From: Zoogloea sp.
GTDB lineage: Bacteria > Pseudomonadota > Gammaproteobacteria > Burkholderiales > Rhodocyclaceae
Length of the DNA stretch: 49,686 nt
Direction of reading: 5' to 3'
Assembly (NCBI RefSeq): GCF_017302315.1
Contig: NZ_JAFLDT010000023.1
Location: 1 to 49,686, forward strand
The position numbers and the translations under genes were made by a program. A model generated the notes under the pieces. It did no database searches. It was not told where the DNA came from and was given only the letters and a program-made list of their open reading frames with translations. Of the stretch, positions 41,134 through 49,686 are shown piece after piece. Position 1 is the first letter of the stretch, and every line of letters starts with the position of its first letter.

Positions 41134-43539
41134 TCACTTCTGTTCGGCCTTGCTGCGGGCGAGGGCCTTGGCCGACTCCAGCATCTGCGTCACCGTGGCC
41201 CGCAGTTTGGCCGCTTCGGGCTTCCTGTCCACGATCACTTTGGCCCGCTCCAGCAAGGGCAGCGCGCCCTGGTGATCGCCGCGCGCGACACGTTCAGTCG
41301 CCACATTGTTGAGGGAGGTGGCCAGGTCCAGGTCGTCCACCGGACGGAGGGCTTCCCGGATGCGCAGGGCTTCAAGCAGGTGCTCGGCCGCTTCGGGCCC
41401 CGCGCGCCGCTCGAACAGGGAGACACCCAGGTTGTTTTCGGCATTGCCCAGCTCCGCGCTCACACCGCCGGTAGCCCGGCGGAGAATGGCGATGGCGCGG
41501 CGGTAGCACGGCTCGGCTTCGTCGGCGCGGCCCTGGAGGCGCCAGGATTCCCCCAGGTTGTTGAGGATCACGCCGGTCTGGGGATTGTCGTCATGGAGCA
41601 CCGCCGCCCGGGTTTCGAGCAGGAAACGGTAGTCGGTGGCGGCCTCGGCATAGCGCTGCTGGGCAAACGCCAGATCGGCGAGCATCAGGCGCAAGGTCAG
41701 GATGGAGGGATCCCGGTCGGCATTCGGGCGGGACTCCCGCAGGGTGAGCAGGCGCCGGTAAAGGCTCTCGGCCTCGACCATGTTGCCGTTGGCCTTGTGA
41801 ATGCCGGCCACCCGTTCGAGCAGAGCCTCGAAGGCCGGGCTGCCGGAGCCGAGCGTCAGCTCGCTCCCCGTCACCAGGCGCTTGTAGAGGGGCGCAGCAT
41901 CGCCGTAGCGCTTGCGGGCGAGATAGGCGTCCGCCTGGGTTTCAAGTAAGGCCAGAACGGTCGGATGATCCGGCCCGAGGAAGGCGGTCTGGATGGCCAG
42001 CAGGCGCGTGTTGTACCCGTCGAGTTCGCCCTGCTCACCATTGGCGAGGCTGATCGCGGCCAGGCCATTGAGGGGTGGCAGCAATTCGGGATGTTCCGGA
42101 CCGAAAACCTGCTCCAGTGAAGCAAGGGACTTCTTGAACCGGGGCGTCGCCTCCAGGTAGCGCCCCTGCAGACGGTAAAGCTCGGCCAGTTCGTAGCGGG
42201 CACGGGCCACGGCCGGATGGGCAGCAGGCAGATTCTTCTCGCGCATGGCAAGGGCGCGGCGGTACAGGGGCTCGGCCCGGGCAACATTGCCCTCGGCCAC
42301 GGCAACCCGCGCCCGCACGGACTCGGCCAGCACCAGCGCCGGGTGGTCGGACCACACCCCGTCCTGCAAGGCTAGGAAGGCCTCATCGAGAAGGACATCG
42401 GCCTCCTCATGGCGTCCCTGGGCGCTAACCACCGCAGCCTGCCGTGCCAGCACCTCGGCATAGTCCGGATGATCACGGCCAAGACGCTCCTCGCGGATGA
42501 TCACGGCCCGTTGCAGTGTGCGCTCGGCAAGCGCGTACTGACGCTGGTCGGCATACAGGGCAGCCAGCCGGATCAAGGCGGAAGCGACCTCGGGGTGAGT
42601 ACGGCCAAGGCGCTGCTCACGGATCTCCAGGGCACGTCGATACAGGGGCTCGGCAGCACTGAAACGATATTGGGACCGATACAGCTCGGCCGTCGCCAGC
42701 AGGGACAAGGCCACGTCGGGATGCCTGGCCCCCAGGGTACGCTCGCGGATGTCCATCGCCCGGAGACACAGCTTCCCGGCCTGGGCGTAGCGCCCTTGCT
42801 CGCGCAGGAGCTCGCATTGATCGCCCAGGGAGGCCGCCATGTCGGGGTGGTCGGCCGCAAGGGCCTTCTCGCGAATTGCCAGCGCCCGTGCCTGCAGGGG
42901 TTCGGCCGCCGGGAACAAGCCCTGGGCCCGGTACAGCTCGGCCAGGTTGCCGAGGGACATGGCCACGTCCGGGTGGGTGGGCGACAGGGCACGCTCGCGC
43001 AGATCAAGGGCGCGCTTGTGCAGCAGCGCCGACTTGGCGTAGTTACCCCTGGCCTTGTGGTAGGCCCCAAGATTGTTCAGCGAGTTGGCCACCTCAATGC
43101 TGGTGTAGCCGCGCACACCCTCACGGATGTCGAACGCGCGGTTGAGCAGCCCCTCCGCCTTGTCAAGACGGCCCTGCCCCAGATAGACCAGGCCGAGATT
43201 GTTCAGGGAGGTGGCGACGTCGGGATGATCCGGTCCGAGGCGGCTTTCGCGGAGGGACAGGGCCCGCTCGAAAACAGGCTCGGCGAGATCGAAATCCGCG
43301 TTGAGGACGTGGACCGAACCCAGCTCATTGAGGGCCGAAGCCAGTTTCAAGGCCCCTGCGCGCCCGCCTTGCTCGGCCGCCTCGACAGCGCCCAGGGCAG
43401 CCTTCAAGCGAGCATCGTAACCCTGGAAAGCCACCAGGGCAGTGGGCGCAGAGGCGGCAGTACTGGCGGGTAAGGCAGGCGCAGAAACAAGGCCCAGCAG
43501 GCTCACGGCGAGCATGCCGAGGGCGAAACGTGGTTTCAT
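41134..43539 (-). CDS. Exported tetratricopeptide-repeat protein leading the type II secretion operon
   Basis: The protein has 801 residues. The signal peptide spans about residues 1-26 (LAVSLLGLVSAPALPA). The rest is almost entirely repeats of about 42 residues of the kinesin-light-chain kind (TPR_10/TPR_12), for example LGPDHPDVATSLNNLGLVYLGQGRLDKAEGLLNRA. At least fifteen are visible, some of them degenerate. The protein should form a long superhelix in the periplasm and bind proteins. Only 30 bases separate it from gspE, so it is probably co-transcribed. An assembly factor for the pseudopilus or secretin, or a substrate adaptor, are reasonable but unproven roles. It is not a standard component of known type II systems. 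Confidence 0.82.
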   Translation of the reverse strand: MKPRFALGMLAVSLLGLVSAPALPASTAASAPTALVAFQGYDARLKAALGAVEAAEQGGRAGALKLASALNELGSVHVLNADFDLAEPVFERALSLRESRLGPDHPDVATSLNNLGLVYLGQGRLDKAEGLLNRAFDIREGVRGYTSIEVANSLNNLGAYHKARGNYAKSALLHKRALDLRERALSPTHPDVAMSLGNLAELYRAQGLFPAAEPLQARALAIREKALAADHPDMAASLGDQCELLREQGRYAQAGKLCLRAMDIRERTLGARHPDVALSLLATAELYRSQYRFSAAEPLYRRALEIREQRLGRTHPEVASALIRLAALYADQRQYALAERTLQRAVIIREERLGRDHPDYAEVLARQAAVVSAQGRHEEADVLLDEAFLALQDGVWSDHPALVLAESVRARVAVAEGNVARAEPLYRRALAMREKNLPAAHPAVARARYELAELYRLQGRYLEATPRFKKSLASLEQVFGPEHPELLPPLNGLAAISLANGEQGELDGYNTRLLAIQTAFLGPDHPTVLALLETQADAYLARKRYGDAAPLYKRLVTGSELTLGSGSPAFEALLERVAGIHKANGNMVEAESLYRRLLTLRESRPNADRDPSILTLRLMLADLAFAQQRYAEAATDYRFLLETRAAVLHDDNPQTGVILNNLGESWRLQGRADEAEPCYRRAIAILRRATGGVSAELGNAENNLGVSLFERRAGPEAAEHLLEALRIREALRPVDDLDLATSLNNVATERVARGDHQGALPLLERAKVIVDRKPEAAKLRATVTQMLESAKALARSKAEQK

Positions 43540-43606
43540 CGTTATCGGTTATCCAACAAATCCGGCCGACAGTTTAACCGACGCGGTATTGGACATTCAG
43601 AGAAAG

Positions 43607-43638
43607 TGGGCGCCCGACCCTTCCGGGTGGAGCGCCCA
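43607..43638 (-). terminator. Hairpin after the UDP-sugar epimerase gene
   Basis: Outer arms TGGGCGC (43607-43613) and GCGCCCA (43632-43638), plus inner ACCC/GGGT around TTCC, form a two-part stem 24 bases past the epimerase stop. On the minus strand a weak T-rich stretch (CTTTCTCTG) follows. It probably ends the epimerase transcript before the TPR/secretion operon begins. Confidence 0.55.
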
Positions 43639-43662
43639 CAGGCAGCCGGACTCGACCGAGGC

Positions 43663-44670
43663 TTACTTGCCGTAGTAGCCGCGATACCACTCGACGAAGC
43701 GGCCGATGCCAACCGGCACCGGAGTGGCCGGCACAAAGCCGGTCCAGGCGTTGAGGGCGTCGGTGTTGGCGTAGGTGGCCGGCACGTCGCCATCCTGCAG
43801 GGGCAGGAAGTTCTTCTCGGCCTTCTTGCCCAAGGCGCTCTCGATGGCCTCGACAAAGGCCATCAGCTCCACCGGGTTGTTGTTGCCGATGTTGAACACC
43901 CGGTAGGGCACGTTGCTGGTGCTGGGGTCGGGCTGATCGGCGTTGTAGGCGGCGTCCGGCTCGGCGGTGTGATCAAGGGTCTTGATGACACCCTGGACGA
44001 TGTCGTCCACATAGGTGAAGTCGCGCTTCATCTTGCCGTGGTTGAACACGTCGATGGGCTTGCCCTCGAGGATGGCCTTGGTGAACAGGAACAGAGCCAT
44101 GTCGGGACGGCCCCACGGGCCATACACGGTAAAGAAGCGCAGGCCGGTGGTGGGCAGACCAAACAGGTGGCTGTAGGTGTGGGCCATCAGCTCGTTGGCC
44201 TTTTTGGTGGCCGCGTACATGCTCACCGGGTGATCGACGCTGTCGTGCTCCGAGAAGGGCATGCGGGTGTTGCCACCGTACACGCTGGAGCTGGAGGCGT
44301 AGACCAGGTGCTGCACCTTGCTGTGACGGCAGCCTTCCAGGATGTTCATGAAGCCCACCAGGTTGCTCTCCACGTAGGCCTGGGGATTGACCAGGGAGTA
44401 ACGCACGCCGGCCTGGGCGGCCAGGTGGATCACCTTGTCGAACTTCTCCTCGGCAAAGAGCTTGGCCATGCCGGCGTTGTCCGCCACATCCATCTTCACG
44501 AAGCGGAAGTTCTCGTGGGGCGTCAGACGGGCCAGCCGGTCATGCTTGAGCTGGACTTCGTAGTAGTCGTTGAGGTTGTCGAGACCGACCACCTGATCGC
44601 CTCGCGCCAGCAGGAGCTGGCTGGTATGCATGCCGATGAATCCGGCAGCGCCGGTGACGAGAATTTTCAT
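43663..44670 (-). CDS. UDP-glucuronate 4-epimerase-like NAD-dependent epimerase
   Basis: The extended SDR protein has 335 residues. The NAD site is GAAGFIG (7-13). [14 protein letters not shown] near 126-139 and YAATKKA give the catalytic Tyr152 and Lys156. [28 protein letters not shown] and [16 protein letters not shown] are typical of the CapI/LspL UDP-GlcA epimerase branch, which makes UDP-galacturonate for LPS or capsule. It is soluble and cytoplasmic. It stands alone on the minus strand, divergent from waaA with a 191-base intergenic region. A UDP-GlcNAc/GalNAc epimerase is less likely given the GPWGRPDM signature. Confidence 0.88.
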   Translation of the reverse strand: MKILVTGAAGFIGMHTSQLLLARGDQVVGLDNLNDYYEVQLKHDRLARLTPHENFRFVKMDVADNAGMAKLFAEEKFDKVIHLAAQAGVRYSLVNPQAYVESNLVGFMNILEGCRHSKVQHLVYASSSSVYGGNTRMPFSEHDSVDHPVSMYAATKKANELMAHTYSHLFGLPTTGLRFFTVYGPWGRPDMALFLFTKAILEGKPIDVFNHGKMKRDFTYVDDIVQGVIKTLDHTAEPDAAYNADQPDPSTSNVPYRVFNIGNNNPVELMAFVEAIESALGKKAEKNFLPLQDGDVPATYANTDALNAWTGFVPATPVPVGIGRFVEWYRGYYGK

Positions 44671-44803
44671 GATCGCGGGGTACTCGAAGTTGAGGGAAGC
44701 AGGTCAGGCCGTGCCGGATTGCAAAGATGCCCCGATACGCCGTCAGCGGTCCGGCATTTTCTCACGGGAGCATGTCGGGGTAAATCGGCTGACCCCCGTG
44801 AAC

Positions 44804-44829
44804 GTGTCGTCTGTAACGACCGTTATACT
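44804..44829 (+). promoter_or_regulatory. Possible promoter with small inverted repeat before waaA
   Basis: TATACT (44824-44829) is a good -10 match about 32 bases before the waaA start, but the -35 region is poor. GTCGT/ACGAC arms (44806-44820) overlap the spacer and could bind a regulator. The divergent epimerase gene starts 153 bases to the left. Confidence 0.35.
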
Positions 44830-44861
44830 TTCAGGCTTCGGCAAGCCCCTGGCGCACCTCG

Positions 44862-46145
44862 TTGATACTCCGTCTTCTTTACTCCGCACTCTGGTACCTG
44901 GCCGTTCCGCTGATCGGTCTGCGCTTGGCCTGGCGTGCGCGCCGCCAACCCGAATACCTGCAGCACGTGGGGGAGCGTTTCGGGCGCTATCCGACGTCCA
45001 TGGTCGGCCCCCTCATCTGGCTCCATGCCGTGTCGGTGGGAGAAACCCGGGCCAGCGCACCGCTGGTGCATGCGCTGCTCGATGCCCATCCCGACTGCAG
45101 CCTGCTGCTCACCCACATGACCCCCACCGGCCGGGCCACCGCCGCCGAGATCTTCGGCAACCTGGGCCCGCGGGTGCAGAGCGCCTACCTGCCCTACGAC
45201 TTTCCCTGGGCCATCGCGCGCTTCCTGCGCCATTTCCGACCGCGCATCGGGGTGCTGATGGAAACCGAGCTGTGGCCCAACCTGGTGGAGGGCTGCCGCC
45301 GCACCGGCACCCCGTTGGCCATGGTCAATGCACGGCTGTCGGAGCGCTCCGCGCGGGGCTACCGGCGGGCCGGCAGCCTGGCCCGGGATGCCTTTGGCCA
45401 CCTGGCGGCCATCGGCGCCCAGACCGAGGCCGACGGTCGCCGCCTGACCGCCCTGGGCGCCCGCTGGCTGCAGGTCACCGGCAACATCAAGTTCGACATC
45501 ACCCCACCCGAGACCATGCTGGCCCTGGGCGAGGCATTCCGCAACCGCATCGGCCCGCGCCAGATCATTCTGGCGGCCAGCACCCGTGAAGGCGAGGAAG
45601 GCCCCCTGCTGGAAGCCTTCGCACGCCAATGCCCGCCAGGGGTGCTGCTCGTGCTGGTGCCACGCCACCCCCAGCGCTTTGACGAAGTGGCCAGGCTGAT
45701 CGGCCGAAGTGGACTCAAATTTCAGCGCCGCTCCGGCAACGAGCCGGTGATGGCCGACACGCGGGTCTGGCTGGGGGATTCGATGGGCGAGATGTACGCC
45801 TACTATGCCGCTGCCGACACGGCCCTGATCGGCGGCTCGTGGGAAAAGCTCGGCGGCCAGAACCCCATCGAAGCCACGGCGGTGGGCTGCCCGGTGGTGG
45901 TCGGCCCCCATACCTTCAATTTCAAAGCCGTCTGCGAGCAAGCCATCGAAGCCGGAGCGGCCCTGCGTGCCGACAACCTGGAGGATGGCCTCAAGCTGGC
46001 CCTGGAGATCATCCACAGCCCGGTCCGGCGCAAGAGCATGGGCGAAGCGGGACGCGATTTTGCCAGATCCCACCGGGGTGCGACGACGCGCACCCTCGCC
46101 CTGCTGGCCCCCCTGCTGCGCGGCGCCCAGGCCCGCAAGCGCTGA
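44862..46145 (+). CDS. waaA: 3-deoxy-D-manno-octulosonic acid (Kdo) transferase
   Basis: The protein has 427 residues. An N-terminal membrane anchor (LLYSALWYLAVPLIGLRL) is followed by the catalytic motif HAVSVGE, with Glu61 as base, then ETELWPNLV and NARLSERS in the first domain. The second GT-B domain has VTGNIKFD, LVPRHPQRF and GGSWEKLGGQNPIEATAVGCPVVVGPH as the CMP-Kdo binding region. It adds one or more Kdo units to lipid A precursor on the inner membrane and is normally essential. The listed start is TTG 44862; no better in-frame ATG precedes the anchor. It converges with ubiA, leaving 13 bases between them. Confidence 0.94.
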   Translation: MILRLLYSALWYLAVPLIGLRLAWRARRQPEYLQHVGERFGRYPTSMVGPLIWLHAVSVGETRASAPLVHALLDAHPDCSLLLTHMTPTGRATAAEIFGNLGPRVQSAYLPYDFPWAIARFLRHFRPRIGVLMETELWPNLVEGCRRTGTPLAMVNARLSERSARGYRRAGSLARDAFGHLAAIGAQTEADGRRLTALGARWLQVTGNIKFDITPPETMLALGEAFRNRIGPRQIILAASTREGEEGPLLEAFARQCPPGVLLVLVPRHPQRFDEVARLIGRSGLKFQRRSGNEPVMADTRVWLGDSMGEMYAYYAAADTALIGGSWEKLGGQNPIEATAVGCPVVVGPHTFNFKAVCEQAIEAGAALRADNLEDGLKLALEIIHSPVRRKSMGEAGRDFARSHRGATTRTLALLAPLLRGAQARKR

Positions 46146-46158
46146 CCCGGGAAGCCGT

Positions 46159-47040
46159 TCAGGCCATCGGCCGAGCGAGGTAATCCACCGCCCAGCCGGC
46201 GAAGATCACCGCCCCCACCCAGTTGTTGTGGAGGAAGGCCTTGAAGCATTTCGGCCGGTCACGCTCACGGATGAGGGTGTAGTGATAGACCATGATGCCG
46301 GCGGCCACCGCCAGCCCGGCTGCAAAGAACAGCCCTCCGCCGGTCATCAGGCCCACCCAGCCGAGCAGGGCCAGGGTGAGGACATAGCAGATCATCACGG
46401 CGGCCACGTCGAAACGGCCGAAGGTGATCGCCGAGGTCTTGATGCCGATCTTCAGGTCATCCGGGCGATCCACCATGGCGTACTCCGTGTCATAGGCCAC
46501 CGCCCAGAACACGTTGGCCAGCAGCATCAGCCAGGCCACCATCGGCACCTCACCCTGCAGGGCGGCGAAGGCCATGGGGATGCCGAAGCCGAAGGCGATG
46601 CCCAGATAGGCCTGGGGAATGGCCAGGAAGCGCTTGGTGAAGGGATAGCTGCCCGCCAGGAAGACCGCCGGCACGCTGAGGGCGATGGTCAGGGCGTTGA
46701 GGGGCAGCACCAGCAGGAAGGACAGCAGCGCAAGGCCTGCCGCCAGAGCCAGGGCCTCCTTCGGCGTGACTCGCCGGGCAGCCAGCGGCCGGTGACGGGT
46801 ACGCTCCACATGGCCATCGAAGTCCCGGTCGGCGTAGTCGTTGATCACACAACCCGCCGAGCGCATCAGCACCGTGCCCACCACGAAGATGGCCACCACA
46901 CCCAGCGCCGGCCGCCCAGCCCCGGCCACCCACAGGGCCCAAAGGGTCGGCCACATCAGCAGCAGGATGCCAATGGGCTTGTCGAGGCGCATCAGCTTCT
47001 TGTACTCGTCAAGGCGCTGGGGAAGGCTCAGGGTGCTCAT
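46159..47040 (-). CDS. ubiA: 4-hydroxybenzoate polyprenyltransferase
   Basis: The integral membrane enzyme has 293 residues and about eight helices. The two prenyl-diphosphate/magnesium motifs are [10 protein letters not shown] (67-76) and [13 protein letters not shown] (about 183-195). The start region [20 protein letters not shown] is highly typical of UbiA. It attaches the polyprenyl tail to 4-hydroxybenzoate in ubiquinone synthesis. ATG 47040 forms an ATGA overlap with ubiC, ruling out the much longer frame upstream. The product continues the pathway begun by UbiC. Confidence 0.95.
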   Translation of the reverse strand: MSTLSLPQRLDEYKKLMRLDKPIGILLLMWPTLWALWVAGAGRPALGVVAIFVVGTVLMRSAGCVINDYADRDFDGHVERTRHRPLAARRVTPKEALALAAGLALLSFLLVLPLNALTIALSVPAVFLAGSYPFTKRFLAIPQAYLGIAFGFGIPMAFAALQGEVPMVAWLMLLANVFWAVAYDTEYAMVDRPDDLKIGIKTSAITFGRFDVAAVMICYVLTLALLGWVGLMTGGGLFFAAGLAVAAGIMVYHYTLIRERDRPKCFKAFLHNNWVGAVIFAGWAVDYLARPMA

Positions 47041-47591
47041 GGGGCCAGATTCCGGATGGCAGGCAGGAAGACTTCGGTGATCAGCAAGGGCGCTCCGCCC
47101 CGCTGAAAGGCCGAACGGCGGGCCCACAGGGACGGCAGAGCGGGTTCGCCAGTGGCACGCGCCGCGTGATGCCAGCGGGAATCCCGGGTATCCAGACGCG
47201 CCGCCTCCAGGGGCGAACGCCGCACCCGGGGATCGTTGAACAATACGTTGGCCAGCGGCCGCCCGCCCAAGCCACGCAACAGATGCCAGGCGGCCGGAAT
47301 GGACGTCGTCGGCACCAGCGAGCGGGCAAAGACCACCGGTACGCCATCGGCCACCAACAGGACCTCCCGGATCCACAGGTCGCCATGATGTGCCACCCCC
47401 AGGGCGGCCCGCTCGTCGGGCATCACCCGCCCCTTGCCCTGACTCACCACCTGCAGGGAGAAGCGCCCGCAACGGGCGCGGATGCGGGCCGTGAGCGAGC
47501 TGTCATCGGTCAGCCACCCCCGCATGGGACGGGGGGCTTGCCAGGCAGCAATGCGGAAAGGGTCGCGGCCCGGGAAGTGGGCGAGGGTCAT
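47037..47591 (-). CDS. ubiC: Chorismate--pyruvate lyase
   Basis: The protein has 184 residues. [44 protein letters not shown] and [22 protein letters not shown] match the UbiC fold. The conserved Arg of VFARSL and a late Glu (LITEVFLP) are at the expected active-site places. It converts chorismate to 4-hydroxybenzoate and pyruvate, the first committed step to ubiquinone. It overlaps ubiA by ATGA. The 81-base gap to recG holds a possible promoter. Confidence 0.92.
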   Translation of the reverse strand: MTLAHFPGRDPFRIAAWQAPRPMRGWLTDDSSLTARIRARCGRFSLQVVSQGKGRVMPDERAALGVAHHGDLWIREVLLVADGVPVVFARSLVPTTSIPAAWHLLRGLGGRPLANVLFNDPRVRRSPLEAARLDTRDSRWHHAARATGEPALPSLWARRSAFQRGGAPLLITEVFLPAIRNLAP

Positions 47592-47621
47592 GGGGTGCGG
47601 GGCTTGAAGCAGGCGGGCCGT

Positions 47622-47627
47622 ATTGTA
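47622..47627 (-). promoter_or_regulatory. Possible -10 element of the ubiC-ubiA operon
   Basis: On the minus strand TACAAT matches five of six consensus bases, about 30 bases before the ubiC ATG. It sits at the centre of a CCGTA/TACGG inverted repeat. A convincing -35 was not found. Confidence 0.3.
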
Positions 47628-47672
47628 CGGGTCTTGCTGCGGGCGGCGGAAGAAGGCAGGCCGGGCAAGTCG

Positions 47673-49686
47673 CTAGGCCTTGAGCAACGACGCCCGTCCG
47701 CCGAACCAGCGCGCCGTAATGACGTCCGCCGCCCGCGGCGCGTCGCGCAGGATCTCCTCGGCCAGATCGCGGGCGATGTCCACCAGCACCGCGTCCTCCT
47801 CCAGGTCAGCGTAGCGCAGCAGGGGCACCCCGCTCTGGCGGGCGCCGATGAACTCGCCCGGCCCGCGGATGCGCAGATCCTCCCGGGCGATGATGAAACC
47901 GTCGGTGTGTTCGTAGATGGCCTTGAGGCGCTCCCGCCCGCTCTGGGAGAGGGGCTGGGCAAAGAGCAGGATGCACACGGACTCATGCACGCCACGACCG
48001 ACCCGCCCGCGCAGCTGATGCAGCTGGGCCAGGCCGAAGCGCTCGGCATGCTCGATCACCATCAGGCTGGCATTGGGAACGTCCACGCCCACCTCGATCA
48101 CCGTGGTGGCCACCAGCACCTGCACCTCGTTGGCAATGAAGGCCGCCATGGTGGCGGACTTCTCGTCATTCTTCAGGCGCCCATGCACCAGGCCGATCTT
48201 CAGCTCCGGCAGCGCCGCGGACAGCATCTCGAAGCTTTCCTCGGCGGTCTTCAGCTGGAGCGCCTCGGACTCCTCGATCAGCGGGCACACCCAGTAGGCC
48301 TGGCGGCCCTTCAGGCAGGCGTCGCGGACGCGCTGGATCACCTCGTCGCGGCGTTCGTCCTTGACCAGCTTGGTGACGATGGGGGTGCGCCCCGGCGGCA
48401 GCTCGTCGAGCACCGACACATCCAGGTCGGCGTAGTAGCTCATGGCCAGGGTGCGGGGGATGGGCGTGGCCGACATCATCAGCATATGGGGCGACTCGCC
48501 GGCCTGTCCCTTCTCGCGCAGGGCCAGGCGCTGGCGCACGCCGAAGCGGTGCTGCTCGTCCACCACCGCCAGGGCCAGCAGGGGCAGGGCCACCGGGTCT
48601 TCGATCAGGGCGTGGGTGCCCACCGCCAGCAGTACTTCGCCGGCGGCAAGGCGGGCCAGGGTGGCCTCCCGTTCCTTCTTCCGCCGGCTGCCGGACAGCC
48701 AGGCCACGGCGATGCCAAGGGGCGCCAGCCAGTCGGCAAGCTTGCGGTAGTGCTGCTCGGCGAGGATCTCGGTGGGCGCCATCAGCACTGCCTGGCGGCC
48801 GTTCTCGGCGGCCTGCAGCATGGCCAGCGCGGCAACGCAGGTCTTGCCGCTGCCCACATCGCCCTGTAGCAGGCGCTGCATGGGGTGGGGCGAGGCCAGG
48901 TCGCGGGCGATCTCGGCAAAGGCGCGGCTCTGGGCGCCAGTCAGCGCGAAGGGCAGTTGCTCCAGCAGGCTGCGGGTCAGGGTGTCGTGCAGGGGCAGGG
49001 CCGGGGCATTCTTGGCCCGGCGGGCGGCATAGGCACGGCGCAGGGAAATCTGCTGGGCGACGAGTTCATCCAGTTTGATGCGCTGCCAGGCCGGGTGGCC
49101 CCGGTCTTCCATATCCAGGGCCGACACCGACGGCGGCGGCGCATGCAGCAGGCGCAAGGCGTCCGGCAGCGAGGGCAGATGCAGGCGCTGCCGCAGGGCG
49201 TCGGGCAGGTCATCGTGCACCGGGTTGTGGCGCAGGGCACCGCCGATCAGCTTGCGCAGGGCCGACTGGGCCATGCCGGCGGTGGTCGGGTAGATGGGGG
49301 TGAGGCTGTCCGGCAGCGGCTCGCTGGCGGCCACCGGGCGCACCCGCGGATGGATCATCTCTGCCCCGAAAAAGCCCTCGCGCAACTCGCCAAAGATGCG
49401 CAGGCGCGCGCCTTCAGCCATCTGCTTCTGCTGGTTGGGGTAGAAATGCACGAAGCGCAGCATCACCTCGCCGCTGGCATCGGTGGCCCGCACCACCAGC
49501 TGGCGGCGCCCGCCATGGGTGATCTCGCAGGACTGCACCTCCACCTCGCACTGCACCGGCACACCCGGTCGGGCGTCGGCCAGCGGGGTCAGGCGGGTTT
49601 CATCCTCGTAGCGCAGGGGCAGATGCAGGATCAGATCTGCCGGCGCAAAGATGTCCAGCTTGGCCAGGCGCTCGGCGAGCTGCGGC
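47673..49686 (-). CDS. recG: ATP-dependent DNA helicase RecG, 5' end outside the window
   Basis: About 670 residues are visible, continuing without a stop to the right edge. The first readable residues are PQLAERLAKLDIFAPADLILHLPLRYED, typical of the RecG N terminus, so perhaps 15-25 residues are missing. The wedge (OB) domain follows. The helicase core has Walker A LQGDVGSGKT near 273-282, VVDEQHRFGV (DExH-type box), MMSATPIPRTLA (motif III), VATTVIEVGVDVPNA (motif V) and QLRGRVGRG (motif VI). The C-terminal end, RDAPRAADVITARWFGG, is standard. RecG reverses stalled replication forks and moves Holliday junctions. The recG-ubiC-ubiA order is seen in several betaproteobacteria. Confidence 0.95.
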   Translation of the reverse strand, partial: PQLAERLAKLDIFAPADLILHLPLRYEDETRLTPLADARPGVPVQCEVEVQSCEITHGGRRQLVVRATDASGEVMLRFVHFYPNQQKQMAEGARLRIFGELREGFFGAEMIHPRVRPVAASEPLPDSLTPIYPTTAGMAQSALRKLIGGALRHNPVHDDLPDALRQRLHLPSLPDALRLLHAPPPSVSALDMEDRGHPAWQRIKLDELVAQQISLRRAYAARRAKNAPALPLHDTLTRSLLEQLPFALTGAQSRAFAEIARDLASPHPMQRLLQGDVGSGKTCVAALAMLQAAENGRQAVLMAPTEILAEQHYRKLADWLAPLGIAVAWLSGSRRKKEREATLARLAAGEVLLAVGTHALIEDPVALPLLALAVVDEQHRFGVRQRLALREKGQAGESPHMLMMSATPIPRTLAMSYYADLDVSVLDELPPGRTPIVTKLVKDERRDEVIQRVRDACLKGRQAYWVCPLIEESEALQLKTAEESFEMLSAALPELKIGLVHGRLKNDEKSATMAAFIANEVQVLVATTVIEVGVDVPNASLMVIEHAERFGLAQLHQLRGRVGRGVHESVCILLFAQPLSQSGRERLKAIYEHTDGFIIAREDLRIRGPGEFIGARQSGVPLLRYADLEEDAVLVDIARDLAEEILRDAPRAADVITARWFGGRASLLKA

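Noticed and set aside
41134-43539. Repeats at 42-codon spacing as a DNA-level repeat array or CRISPR
   Set aside because: The periodicity is that of TPR protein repeats; there are no identical DNA repeats with unique spacers.

Overview
The window is about 49.7 kb of GC-rich DNA with dense, translationally coupled genes. waaA and the recG-ubiC-ubiA block, an Xps-type type II secretion operon and the general gene style point to a betaproteobacterium, plausibly of the Rhodocyclales. That taxonomic call is inference. No tRNA, rRNA, CRISPR array, insertion sequence or prophage was seen, and no gene-free stretch exceeds 300 bases.

Left edge (1-3.7 kb). A short, lower-GC fragment of a biotin carboxylase gene abuts a truncated WbpM/CapD-like gene head-on. 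Reading leftward on the minus strand, the operon runs: exported ATP-dependent DNA ligase (LigE-like), WbpV-like reductase/epimerase, WbpL-like glycosyl-1-phosphate transferase, truncated WbpM. The last three match the set that makes UDP-QuiNAc-type sugars and starts O-antigen synthesis.

Plus-strand glycan cluster (3.9-18.9 kb). It holds two large glycosyltransferases with coiled coils, then a four-gene cassette (Und-P glycosyltransferase, YbhN/LPG-synthase-like membrane protein, UDP-galactopyranose-mutase-like flavoprotein, GT-C membrane transferase). These are followed by a WsaF-like glycosyltransferase, a HAD/COG5610 protein and two methyltransferases carrying extra domains.

Minus-strand glycan cluster (27.3 down to 19.0 kb). 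The order is wzm, wzt (with a C-terminal glycan-binding domain), a GT-C-like membrane protein, a DegT aminotransferase, a GtrB-like transferase, a fused acetyltransferase/3,4-ketoisomerase (WxcM/FdtD type), a GtrA flippase and a methyltransferase. This looks like an ABC-exported O-antigen whose polymer is decorated in the periplasm with a 3-acetamido-3,6-dideoxyhexose.

Surface protein and secretion block (43.5 down to 27.5 kb, minus strand). An exported TPR protein leads gspE-F-G-H-I-J-K-L-M-N/C-D, followed by a small lipoprotein. Next comes an exported 478-residue protein with its own promoter, strong ribosome binding site and tandem 3' hairpins, and then a periplasmic parvulin. I propose a surface-layer-like protein with a dedicated secretion machine, chaperone and O-antigen anchor, all encoded side by side.

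Right edge (43.6-49.7 kb). These are envelope and housekeeping genes: a UDP-glucuronate 4-epimerase-like enzyme, waaA (Kdo transferase), ubiA, ubiC and recG, whose 5' end lies outside the window.
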